From Peptococcaceae bacterium BICA1-7 (GTDB lineage Bacteria > Bacillota > Desulfotomaculia > Desulfotomaculales > Desulfocucumaceae): a stretch of 64,000 nucleotides of DNA. A program made the position numbers and the translations under genes. The stretch spans positions 124,001 through 188,000 of the forward strand of contig JUEB01000017.1 in assembly GCA_000802095.1 (NCBI GenBank), written 5' to 3'. Positions 40,482 to 49,257 of the stretch are shown here, piece by piece; positions within the stretch are counted from its first letter, which is position 1; every line of letters begins with the position of its first letter. The notes below the pieces were generated by a model. The model saw nothing but the letters and a program-made list of their open reading frames with translations, was not told where the DNA came from and did no database searches.

Positions 40482-41048
40482 CTAGTCTAATACAACCCTT
40501 GCTATATTGCCGTTGTTGGCGGACATTTTTACGACGCAGCTTGTTTCAAATCTCGCTCCTATAAAAGCTATACCTAGAGATAAAACGAAAACCCTAGTAG
40601 ACCCGCCGTCTATAGTATATGCTCCATTACCACCATTACTAGAACAGGAGATAAACATCAGGAAACCACTCCCGGTTACGCTTAATAATGTATTGACGTC
40701 AGGAGCTGTATAGTTTGCCCCGCCATATTGGCTAGTGCCACCCGGCAGGGCTTTCAATGCGGGTATTTGGTCTAAATACCCGGCCCTAGTCGCTGTAAGT
40801 CTGGTATTAAGTGTCTCATAGTTTAGCTTTCCAAACTCCATAAGCGTACCCTGGCCCCCTGCAACTGGATATGCAGACCCTACTAAGTCCAACTTCCCCG
40901 CCCTTGTAGTCGTCAGCCTGGCTAAAAGCTCCGCTAACCTGGCAAGGGCTGTACCTGTAGCGTTTGCGGAGTCATTTAGTGCCCCTAAAAGTGCTTTAAG
41001 GTCAGCTATATCCTTACTTGAAAAAGTTCCCGGCGCTGATATCGTCAT
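40482..41048 (-). CDS. tail fibre tip protein, cassette A
   Basis: From ATG 41048 (overlapping the TAA of the upstream gene) the 188-residue protein has an N-terminal helical module (A-T-G-T-A-L-A-R-L-A-E-L-L-A-R-L), paralogous to the start of the protein at 44145-44804. A strand-rich C-terminus ends V-V-L-D. The C-terminal domains of the two paralogues differ, as expected for receptor-binding tips. Confidence 0.6.
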   Translation of the reverse strand: MTISAPGTFSSKDIADLKALLGALNDSANATGTALARLAELLARLTTTRAGKLDLVGSAYPVAGGQGTLMEFGKLNYETLNTRLTATRAGYLDQIPALKALPGGTSQYGGANYTAPDVNTLLSVTGSGFLMFISCSSNGGNGAYTIDGGSTRVFVLSLGIAFIGARFETSCVVKMSANNGNIARVVLD

Positions 41049-41413
41049 TAAGCCACCCCCAGGACTGTTATTTTCGGGGTTCCGCTGGAAATGGCGTGTA
41101 CTACGGTTCCCCTCACCGGCAAGGGCTGGCAGACCCCTTCTTTTACGGGTATGCAACCCGCGCCCTCTATGCTTGAGGCCCCATCTACTTTAACCCAGGC
41201 ATCTCCTGGGCCGAAGTTCCAGACGGTAAATCCCTCCTGTTTTGTGCCGCCTGTGTTGAATGTCGTATCTGTGGCGGCCACCAGGGTTTTTGTCTCCCCG
41301 TTCATGGCTTCGTAACCAGTGTCCTGGGTTGGCACGGTAAATTCACTACCGGCGCTTATCTCTTTTACTGCGCCCGCTTTGTTATTGCTATCTACAGGAA
41401 ACGTATACGGCAA
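41048..41413 (-). CDS. phage tail-locus protein of unknown function
   Basis: The 121-residue, strand-rich protein (P-Y-T-F-P-V-D-S-N at the start, A-W-V-K-V-D-G-A and P-L-P-V-R-G in the middle) is predicted soluble. It resembles small beta-sandwich fibre or carbohydrate-facing proteins. Overlap with the next start suggests translational coupling. Confidence 0.5.
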   Translation of the reverse strand: MPYTFPVDSNNKAGAVKEISAGSEFTVPTQDTGYEAMNGETKTLVAATDTTFNTGGTKQEGFTVWNFGPGDAWVKVDGASSIEGAGCIPVKEGVCQPLPVRGTVVHAISSGTPKITVLGVA

Positions 41414-41427
41414 TTTTTACCCCTCCT

Positions 41428-42048
41428 CTATGGTTCACAGAATGTGCAGGTTACTGATGACCGCACAAATCCCCCGGCGTTCCAGATCTCAAATTCCTCC
41501 CAGGTCATCTGCAGGTCGTCCATGTCGTTCCAGGTGATCTCCGCCCCGTCAAGCTCCGACCAGATAAGGTAGTTGTAGTCGAATTCCAACCCCAAATGGG
41601 CCGGGACAACCTCCCTCACCGCCGCCCTGAGGTTGTCAAGGTTTGGCGGTATGCCTGCTGTGTCCACAAATTTTATAATCAATTTATAAAGGCTGTGGTC
41701 CTGAATAACCTCCACAGCCCCCTTTTCGTAGGCCCCGGCCACATGTTTCACCAGGCTTATGGTGCAGGTGCCGTAGCCCCTGAGCTTGGCCACAATCCGG
41801 TCCCGGCGCTCCTGGTCGCTTAAGGCGGGCTCAGGCTGCAGATTCAGCTCTTTCTCCCAATCGTCCAGACCCCAGGTGGCTGTCCTGGCGAAGAACTGGT
41901 CCAGGGTCTGGTCCAGCGCCCCGGTCAGTTCATCTAATTCCTCTCCCCTGGCCTGGGAAAGTGCCCTGAATATCCGGCTGGTCTCGTAATACCCGGGGAC
42001 ATAGCCCATTATCCTCTTACCGGCTGTGCTGTTTACCGGATAGTCCAT
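41428..42048 (-). CDS. DUF2313/YmfQ-like baseplate protein, copy A
   Basis: The 206-residue protein has the family pattern Y-E-T-S-R-I-F-R-A-L, D-Q-T-L-D-Q-F-F-A-R-T-A-T-W-G-L-D-D-W-E-K-E-L and R-I-V-A-K-L-R-G-Y-G-T, and is paralogous to copy B at 45060-45629. YmfQ/XkdT-adjacent proteins link the baseplate wedge to the fibre. Its C-terminus has an added N-D-M-D-D-L-Q-M-T-W stretch. Confidence 0.85.
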   Translation of the reverse strand: MDYPVNSTAGKRIMGYVPGYYETSRIFRALSQARGEELDELTGALDQTLDQFFARTATWGLDDWEKELNLQPEPALSDQERRDRIVAKLRGYGTCTISLVKHVAGAYEKGAVEVIQDHSLYKLIIKFVDTAGIPPNLDNLRAAVREVVPAHLGLEFDYNYLIWSELDGAEITWNDMDDLQMTWEEFEIWNAGGFVRSSVTCTFCEP

Positions 42049-43653
42049 CTAAAAAGTCACCGTCCCCTTTACAGCCACCGCCTGAGAGCCTATGGCGATA
42101 TTGGCCGTCCCCTCGTTAACCAGGAGGTTCTGGTAGTCCTCCACCCCTTCGGTGTCCAGTATGGCGTTGGCTATCCGGGCATACCTCACATCGTTTTCGG
42201 TACCTTTAAGGGGATCGTTTACTCCCCGGAAGGCCAGGCCTTTAAGGTACTCCTCTATGGCCACCTCAGCCGAGGCCTTTACTGCCGCCGGGTCATACCC
42301 GGACATAAATGTTAGGCTGGCCGCAACGTTAATTTCTACCGGCTCCGCCGGCTCCACAAACACCGCCACCCCCACCGGAGACCTGCTCTCTCCTGTGTCT
42401 TTGCTAAAGGTTGACAGGTACCTTATCTGGTCAACCCATACATCGGTGTCTGTATCACTCTGCAACCGGGTTATCCGAAGTTCCAGGCTGTCGCTGCCGT
42501 TCCAGTAGAATTGCCGGGATACATACCCGAAGGCAAGGCCTAAGTCGCTACCCCGGTAAACTGTTGACGCGCCATCTGCTCCCGGATCTGATGCTATACT
42601 TGCCACGGACCCGGTGGTATTGTTCCACACCTCCACCTTAAGCAGTTCATTTATACCGGTATTGTCGCTCACCTTAACCCTGGGCCTGGCCTGCCATATA
42701 CCCGGCCTGTCCAGCAGCATGTGCATATCCGGATGGACAACTCCTGTTCCGGCAACCATTTTTACCGATGTGCCGCTGCCGTCAGGCTGGCTGTCGTCGA
42801 TGGATGTACCGCTCCCACTCACAGTCATATCTTCGGCCTCCAGGACATGCTGCCAGGGGGGAGCTATATAGTCCTGCACCAGGTCCACCAGATCCTGCCC
42901 GGCAGGTAGGCCCTGGGTGTCAATTATGGCCACACTGACGGTGCCGTTGCCATACTTCACCGGCGCCACCGACACCCCGCCCACCCCGGCCATCTCTCCG
43001 GCCCAGTTTATATAATCAGCCCTGTTACCACCTGCGCTGGGATTCCTTACCTTCTGTAAAAACCTTGCCAGCAGCCCGGCATCGTCTTCCTGATCAGCTC
43101 CCCCGCTTAAGGGGGCATTGTTTATTACAGCATTTACTCCCGGCAGAGGCGTTACCACCACAAAAACCGGCCCGGCCGGGACATTGCCCCCCGCCCCAGC
43201 CTCCACCGCCTCTATGTCGGCATACCCGCTGCCGGTAGGTCCGATGACACACTGGGCCGTGGTCACAAACTCCACCGAGGGGGTGCCGGTCACCGGGTCC
43301 GCCGGTGTGGCCACCCTGAACCCGGCAGCGATCACTGTGCCCTCTGTTCCCGTAATGGTCAGCTGGTTGCCCTTCCCGGCTGTCCCGGTGGCCTTTTGGG
43401 CAGCCCGCCTGAAAATGCCGTGCTCCTCGCACCGCAGGTTCAGATACTCCCCAAAAGTAGTGGAGGCAAACCCCCTCCGCAAGGCCTCCCGCACCCACAA
43501 AGCAGCCTGGGTCAGCTCAATGGCCACCGGGGCTATAGAGTCCCAAATATAAGAGCCCTCCGACCTGTCAAGGTCGGAGGGCAGCCTGTCCATCATCCTT
43601 TGCCTGATGGCCTCTTCAGTTTGTTCAGTAAGATAGTCCGGTAAACCGGTCAT
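42049..43653 (-). CDS. baseplate J-like protein, copy A, with inserted domain
   Basis: The 534-residue J-like wedge protein opens L-P-D-Y-L-T-E-Q-T-E-E-A-I-R-Q-R and has G-E-Y-L-N-L-R-C-E-E-H-G. Against copy B (369 residues) it aligns at both ends but carries ~160 extra residues, coded about 42395-42855, between D-Y-I-A-P-P and S-P-V-G-V. The insert is strand-rich with W-x-G-x-D-S-L-E-L-R, like a carbohydrate-binding or jelly-roll module. Confidence 0.85.
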   Translation of the reverse strand: MTGLPDYLTEQTEEAIRQRMMDRLPSDLDRSEGSYIWDSIAPVAIELTQAALWVREALRRGFASTTFGEYLNLRCEEHGIFRRAAQKATGTAGKGNQLTITGTEGTVIAAGFRVATPADPVTGTPSVEFVTTAQCVIGPTGSGYADIEAVEAGAGGNVPAGPVFVVVTPLPGVNAVINNAPLSGGADQEDDAGLLARFLQKVRNPSAGGNRADYINWAGEMAGVGGVSVAPVKYGNGTVSVAIIDTQGLPAGQDLVDLVQDYIAPPWQHVLEAEDMTVSGSGTSIDDSQPDGSGTSVKMVAGTGVVHPDMHMLLDRPGIWQARPRVKVSDNTGINELLKVEVWNNTTGSVASIASDPGADGASTVYRGSDLGLAFGYVSRQFYWNGSDSLELRITRLQSDTDTDVWVDQIRYLSTFSKDTGESRSPVGVAVFVEPAEPVEINVAASLTFMSGYDPAAVKASAEVAIEEYLKGLAFRGVNDPLKGTENDVRYARIANAILDTEGVEDYQNLLVNEGTANIAIGSQAVAVKGTVTF

Positions 43654-43758
43654 TTATTAATCACCACATTTCTATACAGGTATCCAGCTATAAAAAGCAC
43701 CTCTATCGTAAGAATAAAACAACCGCTTAACTCAGCGTTTATTGCGCATTTGACCTTT

Positions 43759-43905
43759 TTAACGCATCTTGGACAGGAGTTCCCGAAACATATTTTCCTG
43801 CCGGGCCTGATTTTCCAAGATATCAATTTGCGCCTGGTATATCATTTCCAGGGTTACGTTTTTCGGTGTCCCTAGGCTGGAAGTCCCACCGCTCAATAAA
43901 AACAT
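43759..43905 (-). CDS. short paralogue of the 69-aa coiled protein (48 aa)
   Basis: ATG start; reads F-L-L-S-G-G-T-S-S-L-G-T-P-K-N-V-T then E-M-I-Y-Q-A-Q-I-D-I-L-E-N-Q-A-R and ends S-K-M-R. The helix matches the protein at 39887-40096. It belongs to cassette B. The N-terminal half is replaced, so it may be partly decayed. Bases 43654-43758 just upstream of baseplate J copy A hold no gene. Confidence 0.55.
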   Translation of the reverse strand: MFLLSGGTSSLGTPKNVTLEMIYQAQIDILENQARQENMFRELLSKMR

Positions 43906-43966
43906 CCTTAAACATTTAAACTTCCTCCCTCAGTACATGACTTATTGGTTCCCTTTCAATAACTTT

Positions 43967-44131
43967 TTAATCGCTTAATATTTTAAGAATAATCTCTAAC
44001 AGTTCATATATATCCTCATTGGTTATTTTCTCACTTCCATTTCTTTTGTTTTTAGTGTTTTCCATTTTGTTTTTTTCATTTTCGTCAAACTCAATGATAA
44101 TTCTATTATCCCTCCAGATTTTTTTTGGCAT
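43967..44131 (-). CDS. small highly charged protein (54 aa)
   Basis: ATG follows GGGAGG by eight bases. It begins P-K-K-I-W-R-D-N-R-I-I-I-E-F-D-E-N-E-K-N-K, has a Lys/Asn/Glu-rich middle and a helix I-T-N-E-D-I-Y-E-L-L-E-I-I-L. It is AT-rich compared with its neighbours. No family is recognised; cassette B member. Confidence 0.5.
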   Translation of the reverse strand: MPKKIWRDNRIIIEFDENEKNKMENTKNKRNGSEKITNEDIYELLEIILKILSD

Positions 44132-44144
44132 TTATTAACCTCCC

Positions 44145-44804
44145 TTAAATTGCACCGGCAGAGTTTTGAAGAACTGTAGGTATTGACTCTTGAGTTATGT
44201 CGTAACAAATACGGACATTTCTAAGATAAGATGTTGCAACACCACTTATACGCTGATAGACTTGTATGCAGTCGCCCGGGGTTACATCTAAATCGATAGA
44301 AAATTGAGTATAATTAGTTAAACCAGTATTATTATTATTTACTGCTGTTCCATTTCTACGTACTTCAATATAAGTAGTGATGTTAGTGACTGAAGATTTT
44401 GTTTCAAATTTAACCCTTATCCTGCCGCCATATTTAATGCGGAATTCCTTTGCTTTGACGTAAGAAGTGTTAGTTGTATAACATTCTCCGTCAGCACTTA
44501 GTTGTATTGTATCAGACTCTATTGACCCCCAGTTAGACGCCAAACTAACGGGGATATCTAACTTATCAAGGTTGGTCGCCCTGGCCGCAGTCCACGTAGC
44601 CGTTGACAGGGCTGTGCTGGCGGGTGCCCTGGAGGATACAGCCACATCCAGAAAAGCTGCCCGTGCCGCCGTCAGCCTATTGGTAAGTATTTCGGCCAAC
44701 CTTGCGAAGATAGACCCTAAAGCATTCGCAGCATCTCCGGTGGCACCTACTTTTGTGTTAACCAAATCCAGAGTAGTTTTGTCAGCTATTGGTAATTGTG
44801 GCAT
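44145..44804 (-). CDS. tail fibre tip protein, cassette B
   Basis: The 219-residue protein has an N-terminal helical module (A-L-G-S-I-F-A-R-L-A-E-I-L, R-L-T-A-A-R-A) shared with cassette A. Its C-terminal strand-rich domain (Y-I-E-V-R-R-N-G-T-A-V-N-N, Q-V-Y-Q-R-I-S-G) is unlike that of cassette A. Likely the second receptor-binding tip. The start overlaps the upstream stop by one base. Confidence 0.65.
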   Translation of the reverse strand: MPQLPIADKTTLDLVNTKVGATGDAANALGSIFARLAEILTNRLTAARAAFLDVAVSSRAPASTALSTATWTAARATNLDKLDIPVSLASNWGSIESDTIQLSADGECYTTNTSYVKAKEFRIKYGGRIRVKFETKSSVTNITTYIEVRRNGTAVNNNNTGLTNYTQFSIDLDVTPGDCIQVYQRISGVATSYLRNVRICYDITQESIPTVLQNSAGAI

Positions 44805-45046
44805 TATACCACCTCCTCATAAACAAAATTTACAACCCCGTCAATGACAGCAAGGCCCCAGCGGTATGTTGTTGCCCCATCGGTAAATTGGTGTGGCATA
44901 GTCTCGGCCAAATGCGCAGCAACTGCATTGGCATTCTGAAGCATCTGGCCGTCTATTATATCCATATTCTGATTGATATCCGCAATATCGGCTGTTTCAT
45001 TGTCCAAAGGCTTAATAAGGTTATAGTTTGTTGTGTATTCAGGCAT
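44804..45046 (-). CDS. short fibre adaptor protein (80 aa)
   Basis: Reads Y-N-L-I-K-P-L-D-N-E-T-A-D and N-M-D-I-I-D-G-Q, then A-A-H-L-A-E-T-M-P. This is the same N-terminal adaptor as the beta-helix fibre at 38432-39886, but it ends soon after. It may be the retained base of a fibre whose distal part was lost or is supplied by the next gene. GGAGG precedes the start. Confidence 0.65.
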   Translation of the reverse strand: MPEYTTNYNLIKPLDNETADIADINQNMDIIDGQMLQNANAVAAHLAETMPHQFTDGATTYRWGLAVIDGVVNFVYEEVV

Positions 45047-45059
45047 AGCCTAACACCTC

Positions 45060-45629
45060 CTATATAAACTGCCTGGTTTTCAATTCTCCCCAAGTACCCG
45101 TCTTCACCATTGCCCAGGTTGTGTTCCTTACCTCTCCCCAGGTGGTATAAGTGAATTGATACATCACCGTCAAATGGGCCGGTTTAATCTCCTCAACGGC
45201 AGCCTGAAGGTCCTCCAGGTTGGGCGGAACGCCCCGGGTATCGACAAATTTGACGGTAAAGCCGTATTGGGCCGGACTGACCGTAACCTCCACCGCGCTG
45301 TACACATAGCTTTCGGCCACGTTTTTGATGAGACTCACTGTCGTTGTCCCCACGCCCCGAAGTCTCGAAATTATCCGGCTGCGGCGCTGGTCGTCGGGCT
45401 TTCCGGCATAGCTGGACAAACCCAGCTCCTTCTCCCAGGTATCCAGGCCCCAGGTGGCGGTGTTGACATAAAACTGGTCCAGTGTCTCATCCAGGGCCTG
45501 GTGGAATTTGTCCATCTCCGTTCCCTGGGCCTGGAGGATTGACCCCATGACCCGGCTTGTCTCATAATAGCGGGGCAGGTAGGACAGCATGGCCCGGCCA
45601 CTATCAGAGGTTAGCGGAATGCTGATCAT
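45060..45629 (-). CDS. DUF2313/YmfQ-like baseplate protein, copy B
   Basis: The 189-residue protein has Y-E-T-S-R-V-M-G-S-I-L, D-E-T-L-D-Q-F-Y-V-N-T-A-T-W-G-L-D-T-W-E-K-E-L and R-I-I-S-R-L-R-G-V-G-T-T-T, matching copy A through most of its length. It overlaps baseplate J copy B by four bases. Confidence 0.87.
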   Translation of the reverse strand: MISIPLTSDSGRAMLSYLPRYYETSRVMGSILQAQGTEMDKFHQALDETLDQFYVNTATWGLDTWEKELGLSSYAGKPDDQRRSRIISRLRGVGTTTVSLIKNVAESYVYSAVEVTVSPAQYGFTVKFVDTRGVPPNLEDLQAAVEEIKPAHLTVMYQFTYTTWGEVRNTTWAMVKTGTWGELKTRQFI

Positions 45630-46735
45630 GACAGGGCCACCGCCCCTTTTACACCAACCTCACCGGTGTTGATGGTTATATTCACCTTTTCTCCGTTTAT
45701 CGTATAATTGGGGCAATCCTTGACTCCATCGGTATCAATAAGGAGTGAGCCAATTCGGATATAACTCACCGTAGGATCATTAGTAAATGCAATGCTGCTG
45801 AGATATTCAATCAAAGACTTTTCAAAGGCCGCAGTTACCTCGGCCATTGTTTTCGTCCCGGTCAGCACCATTGAAGCGGTCACGTTGATATCTACCTTGG
45901 TGGCGTAAACAACCGTCACGTCGGCCCCAATGGGGGCCTTTCCCTCTCCGGCTCCGTCCGCCGGGGCTATGTAGTTCTGCACATTTGTTACTGTTACAGA
46001 GTCGGCAGGCTGCTTGTCCGTCCCCAGAAGAACCACCTTTACCGTCCCCGCCCCGTTCCAGAGGGGAATCACCTGGACGGCCCCCACCCCGGGCACCTCC
46101 AGTGCCCAGTTGATATAGTCGGCCTTATTGCCGGAGGTCCCCGGTGTCTGCACCCTGGCGTAATACCGGGCCAGCAGCGAGGCGTCGCTTTCGGTGTCTG
46201 TGCCCCCGGTGGTGGCGGCTGTATTGGTAACAGAAGTCACCCCGGGCACAGGGTTAACCAGAATGCTGATGGCTCCCGTGATCACATTGCCGCCGGCCCC
46301 TGCCTCTACGGCAACAATATTTAGGTCATAGTTACCTTCCTCTTCTATAGTAATACCGGCAGCCGTGGCAAATACCCTGGACTCCTCACCGGCTACAGGG
46401 TCGGCAGGGGTGGCCACCAGGGTGCCGGCGGGAATATACGTATTCCCTGACACCGTAAAAGTAACCTGCCCGGCTGCCTTTACAGCCCCCCGCCTGGTCA
46501 GCCCGTGCTCCCCGCACCTGAGGTCCAGGTATTCCCCGAAGGTGGTGGAGGCAAAGCCCCTCTGCAGCACCTCTTGAGCCCACAGGGCGGCCTGGGTAAG
46601 CTCTATGGCCGCCGGGGAGAGGGCATCCCAGATATAGGAGCCCTCGGCCTTATCAAGGCCCGGGGGCAGGCTGTCCAGCATTCTCTGCCTGATTGCTTCT
46701 TCCTTCTGCTCGATCAGGTATTCCGGCAGTGACAT
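45626..46735 (-). CDS. baseplate J-like protein, copy B
   Basis: The 369-residue protein has normal J-family length. It opens L-P-E-Y-L-I-E-Q-K-E-E-A-I-R-Q-R with G-E-Y-L-D-L-R-C-G-E-H-G, and Q-N-Y-I-A-P-A-D runs straight into K-A-P-I-G-A, showing the uninterrupted form of the region that is expanded in copy A. Confidence 0.9.
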   Translation of the reverse strand: MSLPEYLIEQKEEAIRQRMLDSLPPGLDKAEGSYIWDALSPAAIELTQAALWAQEVLQRGFASTTFGEYLDLRCGEHGLTRRGAVKAAGQVTFTVSGNTYIPAGTLVATPADPVAGEESRVFATAAGITIEEEGNYDLNIVAVEAGAGGNVITGAISILVNPVPGVTSVTNTAATTGGTDTESDASLLARYYARVQTPGTSGNKADYINWALEVPGVGAVQVIPLWNGAGTVKVVLLGTDKQPADSVTVTNVQNYIAPADGAGEGKAPIGADVTVVYATKVDINVTASMVLTGTKTMAEVTAAFEKSLIEYLSSIAFTNDPTVSYIRIGSLLIDTDGVKDCPNYTINGEKVNITINTGEVGVKGAVALS

Positions 46736-46736
46736 A

Positions 46737-47189
46737 TCAGATCACCACGCTCCCGTTTATTTTTACCTCTTCATTATGAATACTGGCCACCTCGCAGCTA
46801 AAAATGCAGGCGTCATATTCCCACCGGAAGGTGAAATTGCCCACGCTTCTGGTCCTGGGGTCCACCATCAGGCACTGGGTGGCAATGCGCTTTATTTCCA
46901 GCTCATTTCCGGCCCTGGTCAGCCCCCTGGTGATCAGCCCCTCAAACTCCTGCCCGTGGTTGCGGCTGTATACCAGATATCTGTACCGCTCGGTAAGCAG
47001 CGCTTTCTTACACCACTCTGCCCAGGCGTCGGTATAGGCTGCTTCCGCTACCCTGCCGGTGGGAGTCATCACAAAATCCCCCCTGTCAAAGTCAAAGCGC
47101 CAGCTCTTGCCGAATTTTACCGGACCGGCCTTTATTTCAGACGTTTCGGGCCGGGGGTCCACTGTCTGGGTAGGAAAAAGGCTGGGCAT
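46737..47189 (-). CDS. DUF2634-like baseplate protein (XkdS/gp25-like)
   Basis: The 150-residue protein has F-G-K-S-W-R-F-D-F-D-R-G-D-F, W-C-K-K-A-L-L-T-E-R-Y-R-Y-L-V-Y-S, and I-N-G-S-V-V-I at the end. These match DUF2634, the gp25-like wedge initiator of PBSX-type tails. Immediately downstream of DUF2577. Confidence 0.85.
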   Translation of the reverse strand: MPSLFPTQTVDPRPETSEIKAGPVKFGKSWRFDFDRGDFVMTPTGRVAEAAYTDAWAEWCKKALLTERYRYLVYSRNHGQEFEGLITRGLTRAGNELEIKRIATQCLMVDPRTRSVGNFTFRWEYDACIFSCEVASIHNEEVKINGSVVI

Positions 47190-47190
47190 A

Positions 47191-47604
47191 TCAGCTCACC
47201 ACCTTGCAGATTATTACGGCCTCCCGGCCTCCGTTTACCGGCACGGCCAGCACCCGGTCACCGGCCCTGAGGCCGGACTTTAATTCCAGCCGCACAGCCT
47301 CCACCTGGCCGGGATTAAAATCGTACCTTGTCAGCTGGCTGGTGGAAGCCCCCGGCAAATTATTACCCTGATCGTCCACTGGGCTGGTAGCCTTTCCTAA
47401 AAGCTTAAAGGGCAGCGTAAAGTGTACTTTAACCAGCCAGTCGGCCACCAGGTAATCCTGTATCTCATGTTTAAAACTATCCAGGACCAGCCCCGACCCG
47501 GTGAAAGTGCCCAGCTCGCAGGACAGTCCCGCAATGGCCGTGGAGGCAATTCCCGATATGCGGGCGTCCAAAATTGAAGCCAGTCCTTTATAGGGATCAG
47601 CCAT
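47191..47604 (-). CDS. DUF2577-like phage protein (XkdR-like)
   Basis: The 137-residue protein has Y-L-V-A-D-W-L-V-K-V-H-F, G-D-R-V-L-A-V-P-V-N-G-G-R and I-C-K-V-V near the end, as in DUF2577. It overlaps the XkdQ-like gene by eight bases. Baseplate hub region; precise role unknown in the family. Confidence 0.8.
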   Translation of the reverse strand: MADPYKGLASILDARISGIASTAIAGLSCELGTFTGSGLVLDSFKHEIQDYLVADWLVKVHFTLPFKLLGKATSPVDDQGNNLPGASTSQLTRYDFNPGQVEAVRLELKSGLRAGDRVLAVPVNGGREAVIICKVVS

Positions 47605-48592
47605 AATACCGCCTCCTTACAACCTCTTCCGGGGCCAGCTCCAGGAACATTCGCCCGGGCAGGCCCAGCTCGTGACGCACTGAGGTTACCAGCCACTCAT
47701 TGCCGTTAAGCACCAGCCTGTCCCCCGCCCGGACGGTGTTTATATCCAGGCAGGTGATGCTCACTGTTTCATCCTCACCGGCCAGCATTTCCCTGGCTTT
47801 TTTCCTGGCTGTTCCGGCATCGGTTATGCTGCTGTCTGACAGCACCCTCTGCAGTGTGCCGTATTTGCCTGTTTCTCCGGTTTCCACCGCCAGCACCGGG
47901 CTGCGGCCCTCCCCGGAGGCATTGCCCAGCACTTTTACCCGGGTCACCGCCCCGTCCAGCGTCCTGTGCTGAGTAATCTCCTCCACGTTCTGATCTGTTT
48001 CCAGCGCCCAGACCTCCTGGTTGCTCCCCAGCTTGTACAGCTCCAGCCCGTCCGGTGTCATCCTGGGCCGGTACATGTCTCCCCCACCGGACACCGTATG
48101 TCTCAAATCCTCCTGGATCATGGAATAAATGGACCGCGCCCTGTATACCTCCTTGGCCAGGGGCACCCCGGTGTCCGGGACCGATAAAAGTTTTATACCC
48201 CAGTCGGCTGCGTATTTTTTCAGCCTCTGGGAGGCGGTCTGCCCGGCGGGGAAAAGGTACTCATCCTCGCTTCTAGATATAAAAATGGTTCTGTCGTATA
48301 TAGTGACATTTATATGCTTTTGAATTCTGGAGGAGCTGCTGCAGTCCCACACCACCCCGGGGTGCAGCAGGTAAACCATACCGGTTCCCCCGAAGGGTAT
48401 GCCCGATACCCTTATTTCCTGGCCCGGGGAGATACCGATACTCTGGAAGTCATCGGTGGCCGCCAGGCGTATGGTGGCCCGCAGGGCTATTTCATCCAGG
48501 GAGTCCTCCAGGGTAATACTCTCCACCAATTCCCGCAGGTAGTGCTTATCCGCCAGCACCACCTCGTACCTGTTGCCTCCGGGTGTAATCAC
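47597..48592 (-). CDS. XkdQ-like baseplate hub protein (phage late control D family)
   Basis: The 331-residue protein has a beta-rich N-terminal domain (D-S-L-D-E-I-A-L-R-A-T-I, I-S-P-G-Q-E-I-R-V), S-A-S-Q-R-L-K-K-Y-A, and a C-terminal OB-like part with N-T-V-R-A-G-D-R-L-V-L-N-G-N-E-W. It matches XkdQ of PBSX-type contractile tails, the hub that ends the tube. Overlaps the LysM gene by four bases. Confidence 0.85.
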   Translation of the reverse strand: MITPGGNRYEVVLADKHYLRELVESITLEDSLDEIALRATIRLAATDDFQSIGISPGQEIRVSGIPFGGTGMVYLLHPGVVWDCSSSSRIQKHINVTIYDRTIFISRSEDEYLFPAGQTASQRLKKYAADWGIKLLSVPDTGVPLAKEVYRARSIYSMIQEDLRHTVSGGGDMYRPRMTPDGLELYKLGSNQEVWALETDQNVEEITQHRTLDGAVTRVKVLGNASGEGRSPVLAVETGETGKYGTLQRVLSDSSITDAGTARKKAREMLAGEDETVSITCLDINTVRAGDRLVLNGNEWLVTSVRHELGLPGRMFLELAPEEVVRRRYYG

Positions 48593-49242
48593 CGGGGCAT
48601 CACCAGCCTCTGTCCCGGCTTGATCATGTGCGGGGACGGCCCGATCACATCCCTGTTGGCGTTGAATATGTCGCTGTACCTGCTGCCGTCGCCGTATTGA
48701 CGTTTTGCTATGGCCCAGAGGGTGTCGCCTGGCTTGACGGTATAAGTCAATTCAACCGACATGGTGTCCTGCTGGGGCCTCTGGGCGCCGCCTGCGGATG
48801 ATGATCCGGCCGTCGCCGCTTCCGCCGCCGTCCTGACCTTTATTTCCCTCCAGGTCCGGCAGGTCAGGTCGAAATACACATCCCCCGGGTGACCCCCCTT
48901 AAAGCTGGTGGTATGGGCCGAAACGAGCACCAGGGCATTTATAATGGTTTCGGTGATCATCAGCCGCACCGGCTTTTTGCTGATGGCCCAGGCCGTCAGC
49001 CTGTTCATGGCCTCCTGGGGGTCCGGGATATCCGGGAAGCGGCAGTAAGAAGGATCGTACTCCTTTGGAAAAAATGAAGAGAAGGTTATCTCCTTTACCT
49101 TCTCTCCCTGGGCGAAGTCAATTTCGCCTATATTCATTATATTTACTGTCTCAAACTGCTTTTCCCGGCGGATTGTAATTTCTCCGGGATTTACGGGAAG
49201 CTGCAGCTTTGGACTGCCTTGGCCTTCAAATGTAATATCCAA
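48589..49242 (-). CDS. XkdP-like LysM baseplate protein
   Basis: The 217-residue protein opens with the tail-specific domain (L-Q-L-P-V-N-P-G-E-I, Y-C-R-F-P-D-I-P-D-P). It ends with one LysM repeat (Y-T-V-K-P-G-D-T-L-W-A-I-A-K-R-Q-Y-G-D ... I-K-P-G-Q-R-L-V-M-P) that can bind peptidoglycan. Role: joins tape measure, hub and cell wall. Confidence 0.9.
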   Translation of the reverse strand: MDITFEGQGSPKLQLPVNPGEITIRREKQFETVNIMNIGEIDFAQGEKVKEITFSSFFPKEYDPSYCRFPDIPDPQEAMNRLTAWAISKKPVRLMITETIINALVLVSAHTTSFKGGHPGDVYFDLTCRTWREIKVRTAAEAATAGSSSAGGAQRPQQDTMSVELTYTVKPGDTLWAIAKRQYGDGSRYSDIFNANRDVIGPSPHMIKPGQRLVMPR

Positions 49243-49257
49243 AGCACCATACCTCCT

